DNA of 58,393 bases, taken from assembly GCA_029834535.1 (NCBI GenBank), contig JAQMWT010000147.1, positions 1 to 58,393 on the forward strand. Direction: 5' to 3'. The stretch comes from Chrysophaeum taylorii (Eukaryota > Sar > Pelagophyceae > Pelagomonadales > Pelagomonadaceae). A program made the position numbers and the translations under genes. The first letter of the stretch is position 1. Every line of letters starts with the position of its first letter. This document shows positions 1 to 10,525 of this stretch, piece by piece. The notes beneath the pieces are model-generated. The model searched no databases. It was not told where the DNA came from and saw only the letters and a list, made by a program, of their open reading frames with translations.

Positions 1-888
1 ACGACAGGAGCTTCGAGCTTCAATATATCCGCACCTGTGATCGCCTTGGGTGCGGCTCGTGCTGCGTGTTCTGCCATAGCAGTTGACGGGGAACCTGTGG
101 GTTCAGTCACGCAGTTGACACTGTCTAGACATTCTAAGGGGGTCTGTCTATCGATGTCTATGTACACTCGTCGTTTTCGATGGAAAATGTCTATCTGACG
201 ACAGTGCAAGCTGTGAGTCCAGAGTAGTGTCGCTAAGCGTAGTCACTCAGGCAGCTGGTTAGTTTTGGTGCTCTCAAGGAACTTGTTAAGTGCATTGCCA
301 TGGAATGTACAAGTGGACGTACCCAAAATATTCCATAACATGTGTGCAAGAGTACAGGTTAGCCAACTTACACACACATCAACATTGACATGACAATACG
401 ATACTATGAACAGGTGCACACAAGGTTACACGATCACGTGTGCAAAAATATGCTATATACAGCCCAATGGTAATGGCGATATATTGACAAGCGTGTCACA
501 TGTCGAGGCTGGACCGGCGCGGTAACAGTCCAATACCCATAGGTTACGTGCATGTTGACACATGGTTTCTCAGGGACCCGCCTGGGCCCATAACCTGCAG
601 AGCATTTAGCAAGCAGTGGTAAGTCACCTGGGAAACCATCCCGTCTCATCATGAACGTCTGGAAGTATTTAATTCGGGAATGAAAAGGTATGTTCCCTAT
701 ATCCTCAGAACACGACAGGCGGCATCTAGAACTACACGAGAAAGGTAAAGTGTATAGTGCTACATACCTCGGGACGCGCTAGACCATGATGATGGGCTTG
801 AGCACAAATCAGAGGACTATTTGATTGTGTAGAAAGGAAGAAGAAGGGTAAGAAAGAGATCACGTTCTCAACGGACGGATAAGGGTAA
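1..888. other. Non-coding stretch, nothing recognised
   Basis: No convincing coding frame, terminal repeat or RNA gene was seen here. Base composition is more AT-rich than in the transposon blocks to the right. Confidence 0.5.
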
Positions 889-1923
889 GAGGCAGCAGAT
901 TTCTCTGCACCTTTGCTGGATTATTTTCTAAAGTTTGTCCCGGACCACCAGACCGCATTCGAGAATGTGCTTATCCAAACTGGGTATCCTTCCGTTATCA
1001 TTTACTCCTTTTCTGACCCTGAACCGTCTGAGGCTGAGCAAGAACATGCTAAGTTTAGCACCTCTTCTACTGTCGAGCCACCCGATAATGTCTCCGAAAC
1101 CACCGAAGCTCTGAAAGAAGAAGTCAAGACACTATCTTTACACGTCACCAAACGCGATAATCAACTATCAGATGCGCTGGGTGTCATCACTCAACTTAAA
1201 GACACAATCGATGTACTAACGGCGCAATTAACTGATAATACCAAGCATGTATCACTCTCGGACGATTTGTTTTCCAACTACCAGATGAACCAGGATGCCA
1301 CGTTGCCGGCTCTTGCTGTTGTAACTCACCTCCTTTCGAAGTCGCTCATTACTTCAGTTGGGCAGTCTCTTTCAAACACCACTGAAGAGGAGCGACGACT
1401 TGTAATTGAAAATGCAGCCATTGGTCTACATACCGCCATGTCGGATGCAAAGGAACATGTTATTCCTGCTTCGGATCTTCGTACCCTACCACCCGCCGCT
1501 GCTCTGTCGTACCTATCATCTGTTCTACCTCCACTTTCCGATCTCTGTGACGTGACGGTCTTGAATAACAATACTAATGACGACGATTCTGACCATGTCA
1601 CTTCTACACCGGAATTAAAGAAACTCGACGAGACCAGTGAAGATGAATTGGACCACACTTCAGCTAAAATGGATGAAGACTCGTTGCGTAATGTAACAAC
1701 ACGTCATACATCCTCTTCCTCATGTCAATCGCAACTTTGTCGTTTATGTTGTTGTTTTTTGTTTAATTGTTCGACGCGTTCATGTATCGTACACAAGCTT
1801 CACACGCAAGAACGTCTGGAATGCTTAAAGCATTTTCCACACGTTGAGGGGGTCCAGAGAGCTACACTACAATGTGTACGACACTGGATTTCTTGCACCA
1901 TTTCTCACACTCCTTCACCATGA
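889..1923 (+). CDS. Unrecognised ORF with a predicted coiled coil
   Basis: The frame is open from just after a TAA at 886-888 to the stop at 1923, about 344 codons. There is no ATG near its start; the first in-frame ATG lies near 1285, so this is probably an internal or 3' exon rather than a whole gene. A heptad-like stretch (around EALKEEVKTLSLHVTKRD) predicts a coiled coil, followed by a leucine-rich segment and an acidic Asp/Asn/Ser tract. The last ~70 codons become Cys/Ser/His-rich and look non-coding, so a splice site or true stop may lie near 1690-1720. Codon use is more AT-rich than in the neighbouring transposons. I do not recognise the family; a host exon or a gag-like protein are both possible. 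Confidence 0.4.
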   Translation, partial: EAADFSAPLLDYFLKFVPDHQTAFENVLIQTGYPSVIIYSFSDPEPSEAEQEHAKFSTSSTVEPPDNVSETTEALKEEVKTLSLHVTKRDNQLSDALGVITQLKDTIDVLTAQLTDNTKHVSLSDDLFSNYQMNQDATLPALAVVTHLLSKSLITSVGQSLSNTTEEERRLVIENAAIGLHTAMSDAKEHVIPASDLRTLPPAAALSYLSSVLPPLSDLCDVTVLNNNTNDDDSDHVTSTPELKKLDETSEDELDHTSAKMDEDSLRNVTTRHTSSSSCQSQLCRLCCCFLFNCSTRSCIVHKLHTQERLECLKHFPHVEGVQRATLQCVRHWISCTISHTPSP

Positions 1924-2109
1924 GGGTTTTCTCTCCGAATCAGTACGGGTTTCCCTCATACCTCCTCCCCCCTTCCTTACCCTTCCGCAATTATTTCTTG
2001 CAAGACGATGAAGATCCCAGTCTGAAGCTTTCTTCCTACAAGGAGAAATCCTCCAGGTGCGTACCGTCAGGTACGGGGCTTTCTGCTTAATTAGCATAAG
2101 CTTCGTTCC

Positions 2110-2267
2110 TCGTTGTCAGTGTAAAAGCTTCTGTGGGACCTAATGTCCCTAAGGAGTTAGGGCCCAAATCCCTACCTTGTGTAGTAGCATGTGACTAGCG
2201 GAATGGTCTGTACACGCCTAAGACCGCACGCGGTCTCTACCATGTACCCGGAGAGGGTCAAATCTCT
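2110..2267 (+). other. tRNA-like sequence (possible SINE head or tRNA pseudogene)
   Basis: Positions 2196-2206 (TAGCGGAATGG) match the Pol III A box at every constrained base. Positions 2256-2264 (GGTCAAATC) match the B box at 8 of 9. Between them is a perfect 6-bp hairpin at 2221-2236, and the B box sits in a stem-loop closed by GGAGAG/CTCTCC. Just upstream, around 2153-2170, a second T-arm-like hairpin (TAGGG/CCCTA around a 7-base loop) is seen. No matching acceptor stem was found, so a functional tRNA gene is unlikely; a tRNA-derived SINE relic is the better reading. The sequence abuts the truncated pogo element. Confidence 0.3.
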
Positions 2268-3505
2268 CCAGTTTGATGAACAGCCATGACGCACACTCGC
2301 TTGGACCGGACGTTGCTCACGCCGAAGGAGGAGCAGGCGCTTGTGAAATGGATCCTTGAGAGCAACAAGGCCCGCGCCGAGCCAAGCTGCGAAGAGATTG
2401 GAGTCAAAGTGCGCCATATTGTACTCAACCGTCGACTTCAGAACCGGCGCGGCGGACGCAAGGAAGTCCCGTTCAACAGCGCCAACTACAAACTTGTGTG
2501 CGGCCATTCGCCCTCGAAAAAAATCTTCATAGGTTTCTTCGCCCGCTGCTTGCACCGGATCGGCATGAAGATCAAGCAAAAAAATCAAGGCGAAGCGTGC
2601 CGCCGTGAACTGCGACGAGATGGCCGAGGAGCACTTTGCGGGAATCCACGGACTTCGCGCCGAGCTCAAGGCCGCGGGGATTATGGACGAGCACGGCGCC
2701 ATATCGGACCCCCGCCTTGTCCTTGAACCTCGACGAGGCGCCCCAGTTCGTGGACTACGCCGACAACTAAGGGAACGCCAATACCAAGTTTGGGGCTGGT
2801 AAGGGTGGGCCGAAGCCTACGAAAACCGCGAATGCATCACTGTCATGATGTGCTGGGGCCTGTGCGGGCAGCGATGGACGCGACTTTCTCGGCACGCTTC
2901 GAGGCGTTGCAGCGCTGCAAGGACGGCTGCATCTGCGGCCTTGACAACGGCGCCGTCCGCGACGCCAGCAATGTCAAGTACTGCGAGATCCGCGGGGACC
3001 TCGAAAACGGAAGCGGTGCATTAAGATGGCGTTCAAAAAGGCGCTGGAGGATCTTGCATTTGCCGTGCCGGATGATGCTGGTGCTGAAGACAGGGAGGAG
3101 GAGGAGGACAGCGACGCCGAATTCGAGCGCGAGGTCGGTCACGATCGTCGCCGCCGTCGGCGACCCCAACCACGAACCAACCAGCTACCTCAGACCCGCC
3201 CCAAAGCAGCTCCCAGGGACCTCACCGACAATCCGGGAGCTACGGTCATGCTTATTTCATAACGACACCTAATGCCCCTAGTGAGCCGCCCTCTCCTTCT
3301 TCGTGCCTGGTAATTTGTGTCGGGTACTGCTAGACATTACCCCACACCACACCACGATCATGTTAAACTGGGGTATGGCGTCCCCCGGGTCCGAAAGGAG
3401 AGTGGTCGGGAGTACGCCTGAGCGTCTCGCATCGCTCGTTGGTCGAGTTCAGTCCATGGTACGGCCCTGGCAACAAAGCTGTAATCTTGAGTGTCGACCC
3501 GCCTG
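2268..3505 (+). mobile_element. pogo/Tigger-like DNA transposon, copy A, 5'-truncated
   Basis: The right end is GTGTCGACCCGCCTG at 3491-3505, followed by TA. Its reverse complement is the left end of copy B at 49104 (CAGGCGGGTCGACACT), which is preceded by TA. CAG termini with TA target duplications are typical of the Tc1/mariner/pogo superfamily. The left part is missing: similarity to copy B begins abruptly at about 2268, next to the tRNA-like sequence. Confidence 0.7.
2286..3262 (+). pseudogene. pogo-like transposase relic
   Basis: The N-terminal part reads as a CENP-B-type helix-turn-helix (LTPKEEQALVKWILESNKAR). It is followed by RRLQNRRGGRKEV and then a DDE segment around 2715-2770 with LDE.PQFVDYAD, where the Asp-Glu of the first catalytic strand is visible. 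The C-terminal end is strongly acidic (DREEEEDSDAEFE). At least two frameshifts and a TAA in the YADN segment break the frame. The copy at 49249-53046 aligns over its length and helps to order the pieces. The transposase would be nuclear and cut and paste the element at TA sites. Assignment to pogo rather than another Tc1-related family rests on the CAG/TA termini and the helix-turn-helix. Confidence 0.6.
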
Positions 3506-3542
3506 TAGGGTCTGGATACACGGGTCTTTTTCGTACATTTTT

Positions 3543-3772
3543 GGAGGAAGTGTCATTTGGTCACGAAAAAGTGTCATTTGGTCACGACCTTTTTCGATTT
3601 TGTGTGGTGTGGTCTGGTCGCTCAAAAAATGTCATTTGGTCAGGCCATGACCAATTGACATTTTGTTGGTGACCAAATGACACTCTCTTGTTGACAGGCA
3701 AGAAAAATGTCATTTGGTCACCAAAGAAATGTCATCTGGTCACAAAGAAAATGTCGTTTGGTCACACAAGGT
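3543..3772 (-). repeat. Left array of the 13-bp motif
   Basis: About eight copies of TGTCATTTGGTCA and close variants, separated by A/T-rich spacers. One reversed pair lies around 3645-3680 (GGTCAGGCCATGACC). Confidence 0.8.
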
Positions 3773-3790
3773 TAAGTCTCAGGTTTAACG

Positions 3791-5814
3791 GTGGAGGTGG
3801 ATATGAGGTGGCGAGAACATAGCGGTCGACACGGACAATGGAAATCAACGTCGACATTGGACGTCTTGGCGAAGGAGCTTGTGGCCGCGTCCGAAGATGG
3901 CGACGAGGAGTCAAAAAGAGGAGGAGGAGGAGGAGGAGGAGGAGACGGCAAACAAGGCGAAGGCGACGCAGCCGAAGAAGAACAAGCGGGGAAGGGGAGA
4001 TCTCTCCCAACGCTACGCAGGGCCACCCCCTCGCCGCAGGGACCAGCTTCAGGGCTTCCAAGTAATCAAAGGCGGTCGCTTTCCGAGCAAGGACGTGGCA
4101 GTCCTACGTGTGCTCGAGGCGAACGAGGCGGCAAAGCGGTTTGTCAAGACAAGCGTCCCCTGGTTGGGGCCGACCGAGGAAGGCCAGAATGGCATCTTTG
4201 TGCGTGAGTTGCTATTGCTTTTGATTGGCGCGGTCGAGATATCATCGCCGCTGCGCAGGTAGCTTGGCCACAAAGGCCACCCTCGGATGCAAATGCCAAG
4301 GCTACACGTATTGGGTTTGTCTGCGCGATACGAAAGATGGTGATGGTCTGTGGAGGAGGTCCTCAACGAAGTTTCTCATGCTGGTGTGCTTTACGGCGCA
4401 CCGCTGGGTTCAGCAATACGAGGCTATACATACGAGGCTGGCGACCACTTCGAGCTGTCTGACGAAGTCCTCGAGAACTCGGGGCAAATCTATGGCGAGA
4501 AGAAGCTCGTTCCCGCCACCGTTGGCAAGCGCCGACGCGGGGCCCCGAAAAAAGACGCCTCCTATAAGGCGTGGGAGATAAAGGGCATTTCGAAGAAGAA
4601 TTACGTTCCACTGTTGTTGTTCGTTTGATGTTCCTTATCCGTTATTATGGCACTTCGTCTGATTTATGTCGCGCAGGGTCAAACACAAGACCAAGGAGGC
4701 GAGTCGCCTCAGCGCTGTCACGAACGCGTCGCCCAAGAGTTGAGGCGACGAGGACGGGGTGGTGGTGGTGGATAGCGACGCGACGGACGATGACGACGAG
4801 GAGTTGGTTTCGGACGACGATGAGGATATAGACGTGGATCTTGAAGAACTCGAAGCCGAGAAGCTTCTTTTTGTCAAGTCCCCCTACCGGATGAAACGGA
4901 CACTCTGGTCGCTCTTTGGTGCTGAGCGCCATGTCATCGAGAGTTTTTTGGCGAGAAAATTACCCAAAGGCAGCCGACGCGTTTGACATCTGTCCACAAG
5001 CCGAGTTTGGCAAGATGCAAGATGAGCCGGTGGGTGATGAACTCGACCACGAGGAGGAAGACGAACTCGACCACGAGGCGAAAGACGGCGATAGCCCTGG
5101 TGCATCGCCTGCCATCGAGCCCGCCATCAAGCTGTCATCGCACTCCGACTATACATGTCGCCTCTGCGTGCTCCCCAGACAACCCCCGAGCCACCCTTGC
5201 CGGCCAAGAGGCCGAGGTTCGATCATCTCCATCACAAACCAAAAGTGACAAAGGTGGTCGAGAAAGGCGACAATGTGACCCGGCGCAGTATCCCTGCGTC
5301 ACAGACCGCGATGACTACAAATGCCGAGCTCGAGATGCTCTGCTAAAGCCTCCGACACCGAAGACGACAGCCTTTGCCTCCAGCTCATGGTGACGACCGT
5401 CGGAGAGCGCGGGCAATCCACCGCCGACTTCCGGCAAGCCGCGTGCACCTACGACTCGGGAAAGTCGATGTTCATCGTCACCTACAGGGGCACGAACGAG
5501 GTTGAACGCTTCAAGTTCGCCGGCGCCAACGGGCTGAACAAGAAGATCAACAACGGTTTTGTGTACCTCCTAGTGCGTTCTTGCCGTCTCCGAATTTATA
5601 TTACACTTTGCTTTTAGGACGACGACGAGGATGAGGACGAGGACGAGGAGGAGGAGGAGGAGGAGGACGACGTCGAGGACGACGACATGAGGAAGGCAGC
5701 CCAGACTCGTGAGGCTGCTGGCCGCGGTCGTGGTGGCAGCGGCCTTCGTGGTCGCGGTGGTCGGAGTGGTCGTCGGAGTGGTCGCGGCGGCGGACGTTGC
5801 ATCTAGATTTGCCT
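3791..5814 (+). pseudogene. Unrecognised multi-exon gene inside the array-bounded element
   Basis: Coding-like pieces lie in changing frames with plausible introns: 4202-4259 (GTGAGT...GCGCAG) and about 5572-5616 (GTGCGT...TTTTAG). Visible parts, in order: a basic stretch with an AT-hook-like KRRRGAPKK near 4520-4550; an acidic block (DDDDEELVSDDDEDIDVD) near 4790; a segment ESFLARKLPK; a Ser/Pro-rich basic region; a folded-looking piece (SMFIVTYRGTNEVERFKFAG) near 5470-5525; and, after the last intron, an Asp/Glu run and an RGG-type tail ending RSGRGGGRCI at about 5805. Acidic plus RGG/AT-hook composition suggests a nucleic-acid-binding nuclear protein. No family is recognised and several frame breaks remain even with the introns allowed. 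Confidence 0.35.
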
Positions 5815-6127
5815 TGCTTGTTCTACAGCAACCTTGTTCTACAGCCGCCTTCTCTTGAAGTTCCAAACACTCACGAAGCAAACGTTCGTGCCTCTGCCCC
5901 TTTGTATGCCGATCTCCATCGGCTCGCCGCTGTAGCAGCGTGCTCACCGCTGCCTCTTGCGTCATGGGCGGCTGGCTGTCCCTGTCGCCGATGCGCTAGT
6001 AATTTAGACGCAGAGGTAAACATGACACTGCTGAGCGGCTCCAGGGCAGCCTATAGCGCGGAATCTGGGTTTTAGACAGCAATCGTCAGCAGGCGTGGTG
6101 TCGCCGTAGACGAGCAGAAACCCATGG

Positions 6128-6494
6128 TGTGACTAAATGACTTTTTTCTATTCTTTTTTTTTTCTGACCTAATGACATTTTGTTGTGACTGGGTGACATT
6201 TATTTTGTGACTAAATGACATTAATTTCGTGACTAAATGACATTTATTTGTGACTGGATGAGATTTTTTTTGATGAACTATGACCAGATGATACTTGTTC
6301 GATAACCGAATTTCAAAATGTCATTTGGTCATATTTCACCCAAACAATGTCATTTGGTCACAACGTGACCAAATGCGACGTGACTAAATGACATTTCTCT
6401 GTGACCATATGACATTTTTTTTGTGACCAAATGACACTAGTGACCAAATGACATTTTTTTGACAAAATGACATTTTTGGTTGACCAAATGACAC
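6128..6494 (+). repeat. Right array of the 13-bp motif
   Basis: Roughly 15-20 copies of TGACCAAATGACA and variants such as TGACTAAATGACA, with poly-T spacers. Two copies in the middle (about 6318-6362) are reversed. Confidence 0.8.
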
Positions 6495-6636
6495 CAATTG
6501 GTACACTTTTTTTTTCGTTTTGCGTGCTACCGGCGCCGGATCGTTTTGCTAGCCGTTTTAGCGCGAACGGTCGGCTATCTTCTCTTGCGGGGCACGAAAA
6601 GTTAAAAAGACGTTTGGGGTTTTTCGAGTCTCGCGG

Positions 6637-7509
6637 TTGTCGATTACAGTCCGCGCTTCGTGGCCCACGTCGACGCCTGCTGCTGCGATGAAGGGCCGCA
6701 GGAGGCTCGCATCTCTCTCCCTGGTAAACAATAAAGTTCGGAAGAGTCGCTGGGTGGAGCGCAAGCGATCGCGGCGGATCGTCGCTGCCGCTACAACGTT
6801 GTTGCTGTGTTACGCTTACGCCGAGAACGCCGACCGCGAGAGGGACGAGAACCGTCGACGAGATCGCGTGCCCTTCGAGAATTTCGAGGCGCCGCTCGAC
6901 GATCGGGAGTTTCGGCGGCGCTTTCGCTTGAATAGCCGCTGTTCCACACCATCCTCTCCAGTATCCGCGAGGACATCACCGTGAACGAGCTGAAAGCCGT
7001 TCAGTCGAGCGGGTCGCGCGTGTCTCCAGCCTGGCGACTCGCTGTCACGCTTCGAATTCTCGCGGGCGGCGACCCCTCCGGCGCTGCCGACATGGCACAC
7101 ATCTCGGACAACCGTATGGCCGAACGTCCACGAGACGGTCTTGGCCATCAACAAGCGGGTCATGTTGGAGCCCTTCGACATCACGAACGAGGCGAGGTTG
7201 AAGGAGCTCGAGGAAGACTACGCCAAGAGAAGTGACAACGTCATGCGCGGCTGTCTCGGCGCTTTGGATGGCATGGCCATCTGCATTCGCAAGCCCACGT
7301 GGGCTCAGTGTAACGGCAATCCACATCACTACTTCAGCCGCAAGGGCTACTACGCCATCAATCTCCAGGCCGTCAGCGATGCGAACTGGAAATTCCTCTT
7401 CTTCAGCATGCGATGCCTTATTAATTTTATGGATGGCGACATCCGGGGCAGTGGTAGGGCCGAGAGGGCATCGAGAAGGCATGGGGAGCCTTGGACTCTT
7501 TGGAGTTGA
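6637..7509 (+). pseudogene. PIF/Harbinger transposase relic
   Basis: With two or three frame corrections, this region reads as a Harbinger-type DDE transposase. It has a basic N-terminus, then DREFRRRFRL near 6900-6930, RLAVTLRILAGGDPS near 7035-7080, and the catalytic-core start GCLGALDGMAICI near 7250-7285 with its first Asp, followed by RKGYYAINLQAVSDA near 7340-7380. The part that normally carries the second Asp (a G.xxD motif) and the final Glu is missing or garbled after 7410, so the enzyme is dead. The next gene converges on it from the opposite strand. Two-gene organisation (transposase plus a DNA-binding partner) is typical of this superfamily. Confidence 0.75.
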
Positions 7510-8269
7510 AGAAGTATGTGCAGCTGGCCCCGCCTTGCCACACATCGCCGCTATCGTCGTCGTTGCTCGAGTCCAATTGCTCGCGAGTGTTGCATGTGGC
7601 GTAGGTGGTTAAAGGGTTGAAACATTGTTGGTCGACCAAGTGGAGGGCCATGCGGCACTTGAGGCTGGCGCTCAAAGCACTGGACGATCCGGGGCGCGTC
7701 GTCCCCTCCGCCGAATTCGTGACGGTTGCCTGCTGCGTGTTCTCGACGGCGTCATGCACGGCATGCTCGTGGTCGTCGGATATCAACGATTCCTCGAGAA
7801 GAGCCACCATCGCCGGCTCGAACGCGATGATCTGGCCCTCGCCGACTTGCGGAAGCTCGAGGACGCTGCGCTTCTCCCCTAAGTTGTCGACGATCGTCTC
7901 GTACTCGGCATCGTCTATGATGCACTCCGGCGAGAACTGTGAGAGCTCCGTTTTGGCAACCTCCAGGTCGAGCTCGGTTGCACAGGCCGCGCCGCAGAGC
8001 GTCCACCCGTACAGCATCACCCCCTTCATGGCCTCGCCAGTTGTCCGAAACACGAGCCTGCGCTTGTCGTCGTCGTCTTCCAATAAGCATATCATCTCTT
8101 GCTTCTTGAGCTCGCCCGCTTTACCGCCGGGCCCATTCTTTTCTTTACGACGCTTCGCAGCCTCGCGCTTGAACGCCTTCGATTTCTTCTCACGATCGTT
8201 CACCTCGGTCTTCAGCTCCATCGCGCTCATGTTCTGATAGCGCGAGATGGCTCCCTGAGAGCGAGCCAT
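7427..8269 (-). CDS. SAP-like accessory protein of a Harbinger-type element
   Basis: An uninterrupted 280-codon frame starts with ATG at 8269. The first ~70 residues are basic and include MSAMELKTEVNDREK and GKAGELKKQEMICLLEDDDD, which resemble a SAP helix-extended-loop-helix DNA-binding motif (inference from pattern). The middle is acidic; the last ~60 residues overlap the 3' end of the transposase relic and may not be native. It lies convergent to the Harbinger transposase, where second ORFs with DNA-binding domains are expected. The frame is intact although the transposase is not. Confidence 0.5.
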   Translation of the reverse strand: MARSQGAISRYQNMSAMELKTEVNDREKKSKAFKREAAKRRKEKNGPGGKAGELKKQEMICLLEDDDDKRRLVFRTTGEAMKGVMLYGWTLCGAACATELDLEVAKTELSQFSPECIIDDAEYETIVDNLGEKRSVLELPQVGEGQIIAFEPAMVALLEESLISDDHEHAVHDAVENTQQATVTNSAEGTTRPGSSSALSASLKCRMALHLVDQQCFNPLTTYATCNTREQLDSSNDDDSGDVWQGGASCTYFFNSKESKAPHAFSMPSRPYHCPGCRHP

Positions 8270-8434
8270 TACGCTTAGGACTCCTGGCCAACGGTCAAAG
8301 CCAGCGAGAAAGCCGCAAAACGCCGCGAGACTATAAAATAGCTACATATACGAATCTGCCTTTGCGCCTTGCGCAGTGTCCTACAAAACGCAACCCTAAA
8401 GTCCCGTATAACCATGGCCTATATAAGAAACTAT

Positions 8435-8457
8435 ATAACGCAGCGTTCAAGTCAGAA
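8435..8457 (+). repeat. 23-bp direct repeat flanking the TIR element (left copy)
   Basis: ATAACGCAGCGTTCAAGTCA plus GAA recurs exactly at 10884-10906. On the left, six bases (CTATAT) separate it from the TIR; on the right it overlaps the TIR by two bases. Confidence 0.8.
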
Positions 8458-8482
8458 CTATATATCAGCGCTAGGTTATGAT

Positions 8483-9272
8483 CAGCGTTGGGAATTCACT
8501 GCGCTCACTTCACTAGGCTCACCGAATTTGGTTCACTTCACTTCACTTCACCGATTTTTTTTGTCCGAAGTCCAATGTTCACTTCATATTCATTCACGTT
8601 GGCTGACGGCCTGACCCTGACCCCGTCTGATGAGCGAAGTCGAGCCGCGCTACCTGGAGGTGGAGGATAATGTTGATGATGAGGATGAAAATGCGGAACA
8701 GACGGAGGAGCACAAGAAAAAGCCGATGTCGATGCTGACGTCGAACACGCCCGGCAAAACTGGATGATATACCAGGGAAACGTCTTGCTCGGCTCAGACG
8801 ATGCGGAGAAAGCTGCCCTCCTGCGCGTCAAGAAGAATTTCATTGCGGCGGCCCGGATCAAGCATAGCGACCTCGCCGAGACCGAGTTCAAAAACGCCGG
8901 AAGCACTATCCCCGACGACTCTGCGGGGATGGGGTCTGATGAGGAAGGAAGAACAGGACGAAGATACCGAGGTCGTTCACATCGCCGAAGTATGAAACAT
9001 CGAACACCATCCACGGTAACTCCTCCTTCGCCTCGAAACGCGAATGAATATAAGAACACCAGACATAGGCAACAGCGGGCGAGGGGCACGGAACTGACGG
9101 GGCGCGGCAGGGACCGGCGCTGGCGTAAAAAAAAAAAAAAAAAGTGGCGTTCACTTCACCAAGGTTCAAGATAGCCACTTAGGGCGACGTGTTCACTTCA
9201 AATCACTTCACCGAAATTGCGTGGCTGGTGAAGTGGTTCACGTTCACTTGCGGAAGTGAATTCCCAACGTTG
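8483..9272 (+). mobile_element. Non-autonomous hAT deletion derivative with 8-bp target duplication
   Basis: The ends are CAGCGTTGGGAATTCACT and (inverted) CAACGTTGGGAATTCACT. Flanks are GTTATGAT (8475-8482) and GTTATAAT (9273-9280), an 8-bp duplication with one mismatch, as expected for hAT. The interior joins two ends of a hAT transposase gene: MSEVEPRYLEVEDN at about 8630, the same start as the hAT relic at 39587, and a C-terminal piece (KAALLRVKKNFIAAARIKHS) near 8810-8870. Subterminal TTCACTTCAC repeats are present on both sides. Confidence 0.85.
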
Positions 9273-9423
9273 GTTATAATTGAGCCAGTCTTATTTTTTT
9301 GCCAGTCTGCGTTCGACTGCGTTGCCCCTCCGAAGTTCTCGTGTTACGAGCACTATCGAGCAGCGGTTGAGGGTGGCGACGTGCCTGTACGCGGCCTATT
9401 CTCTCCCTCCGCGCGCGTGGCTG

Positions 9424-10525
9424 TCATGGTCTAGGATGCGAATTGCCTTGTGGGGAAAACGCGAGTCCACGTTTCGCTCGGAGCGCTGAGGATGCATCAC
9501 AAGTCGCGGCAAGTGGAAGTCGATGACGTGCCGGCGCAACAAGAGCGTCAAATCCGTGGGCATTGCGCGGGACGGCGACAAGTGCGGCCGAGCCATCGCC
9601 GCCGCTAAAGCGAAGAGTGACGCTCACTCGAGAGGCGAGTGCTCTCGCGCGCGAGCAGCGCGTGGCTCGAGCCGTCCTGGCGACCATTGACTCGAACGCT
9701 GACAACGCGTCGGTTGCGACGGCGCACCAGCCGGCGGCCGGTGACGCCTTGGTGGGACCGAACGACAAGGCGTACTTGCAGCGCGTGGCGACGGACGCAC
9801 CGTCGCATGGTCTGCTGGAGCTCACCGGGTCGAGGCGTTCAAGGTGAAGGTCCGCGGCTCCTACAACACCACCCGGGACAAGGCCGCCCGGAAGATGGAG
9901 GAAGAAGTCAAGGCGGCGGAGAGGGCGCTGCTGACGGCGACAGCTCCGGTGGTCCAGCGGCCCTCGCGCTCAGTCAAATGCTGTCGCAGGTCCAGGAACA
10001 AATTTGGAGTGTGCGTCACCAACGTCGAGTAGGAGATTTCATTGCTCGAGGAGGCCGCCGCCAATGAGAAGAGCAAGGACGCGGTCAATGCGAAGGAGCA
10101 GAAGCAGGCCGGCGCCTGGGAGGAGCGCCGCTCCGAGATCCGCGCTCTTCACCGCTTTCGGGACGCATTTGAAGCTTTGTCCTGGCCAGCTCAAGTCCTT
10201 CATCTATGGCCGCACCGGCAAGAGCGCCAAGGCCAAGAATAACATGGACAATGCCCCTTCCGAAGAAGCCCGCTCCCCTGTCTACAAGCCCCAGCTTCTA
10301 CCTCCGACGCCAGCGCCAGCTCAAGACAACCCCGCGGCCGAACATGCTGCTGCCCTCAAAGATGAGCCCGCCGAGTCCGCCCTCGCCGACGACGAAGAGA
10401 GCCTGGCCGAGAGCGAGATTGCCGGTTCCTTCGGCGATCTTGGCGATGACTCTGAAGTCCATGCTCGATTCCTGCCCGCGCGCTGCGGGCTCGTCCCGTT
10501 AACCCCGACCCACGCCAGCTCCTAG
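9424..10525 (+). pseudogene. Unrecognised coiled-coil/acidic protein relic inside the TIR element
   Basis: Several adjoining frames look coding: REASALAREQRVARAVLATI near 9640, RDKAARKMEEEVKAAERALL near 9875-9930, EEAAANEKSKDAVNAKEQKQ near 10045-10105, then FGTHLKLCPGQLKSFIYGRT near 10155-10215 and an acidic tail (DDEESLAESEIAGSF). Heptad patterns predict a helical coiled coil. At least three frameshifts break it. No transposase core is visible; it may be the accessory gene of this element. Confidence 0.35.

Larger units (their letters stand above)
3543..6494. mobile_element. Unclassified element bounded by inverted arrays of TGACCAAATGACA
   Basis: Both ends consist of many copies of a 13-bp motif, in opposite orientations: TGTCATTTGGTCA at 3543-3772 and TGACCAAATGACA at 6128-6494. 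A detached copy of the left array lies at 39740-39945. Subterminal arrays of short motifs are known in EnSpm/CACTA and some Mutator-like elements as transposase binding sites, but I see no CACTA terminus or defined target duplication. The interior holds a multi-exon gene relic without a recognised transposase. Confidence 0.5.

Noticed and set aside
2196..2267. A functional tRNA gene
   Set aside because: A and B boxes are good but the acceptor stem does not pair and the anticodon loop length is wrong.
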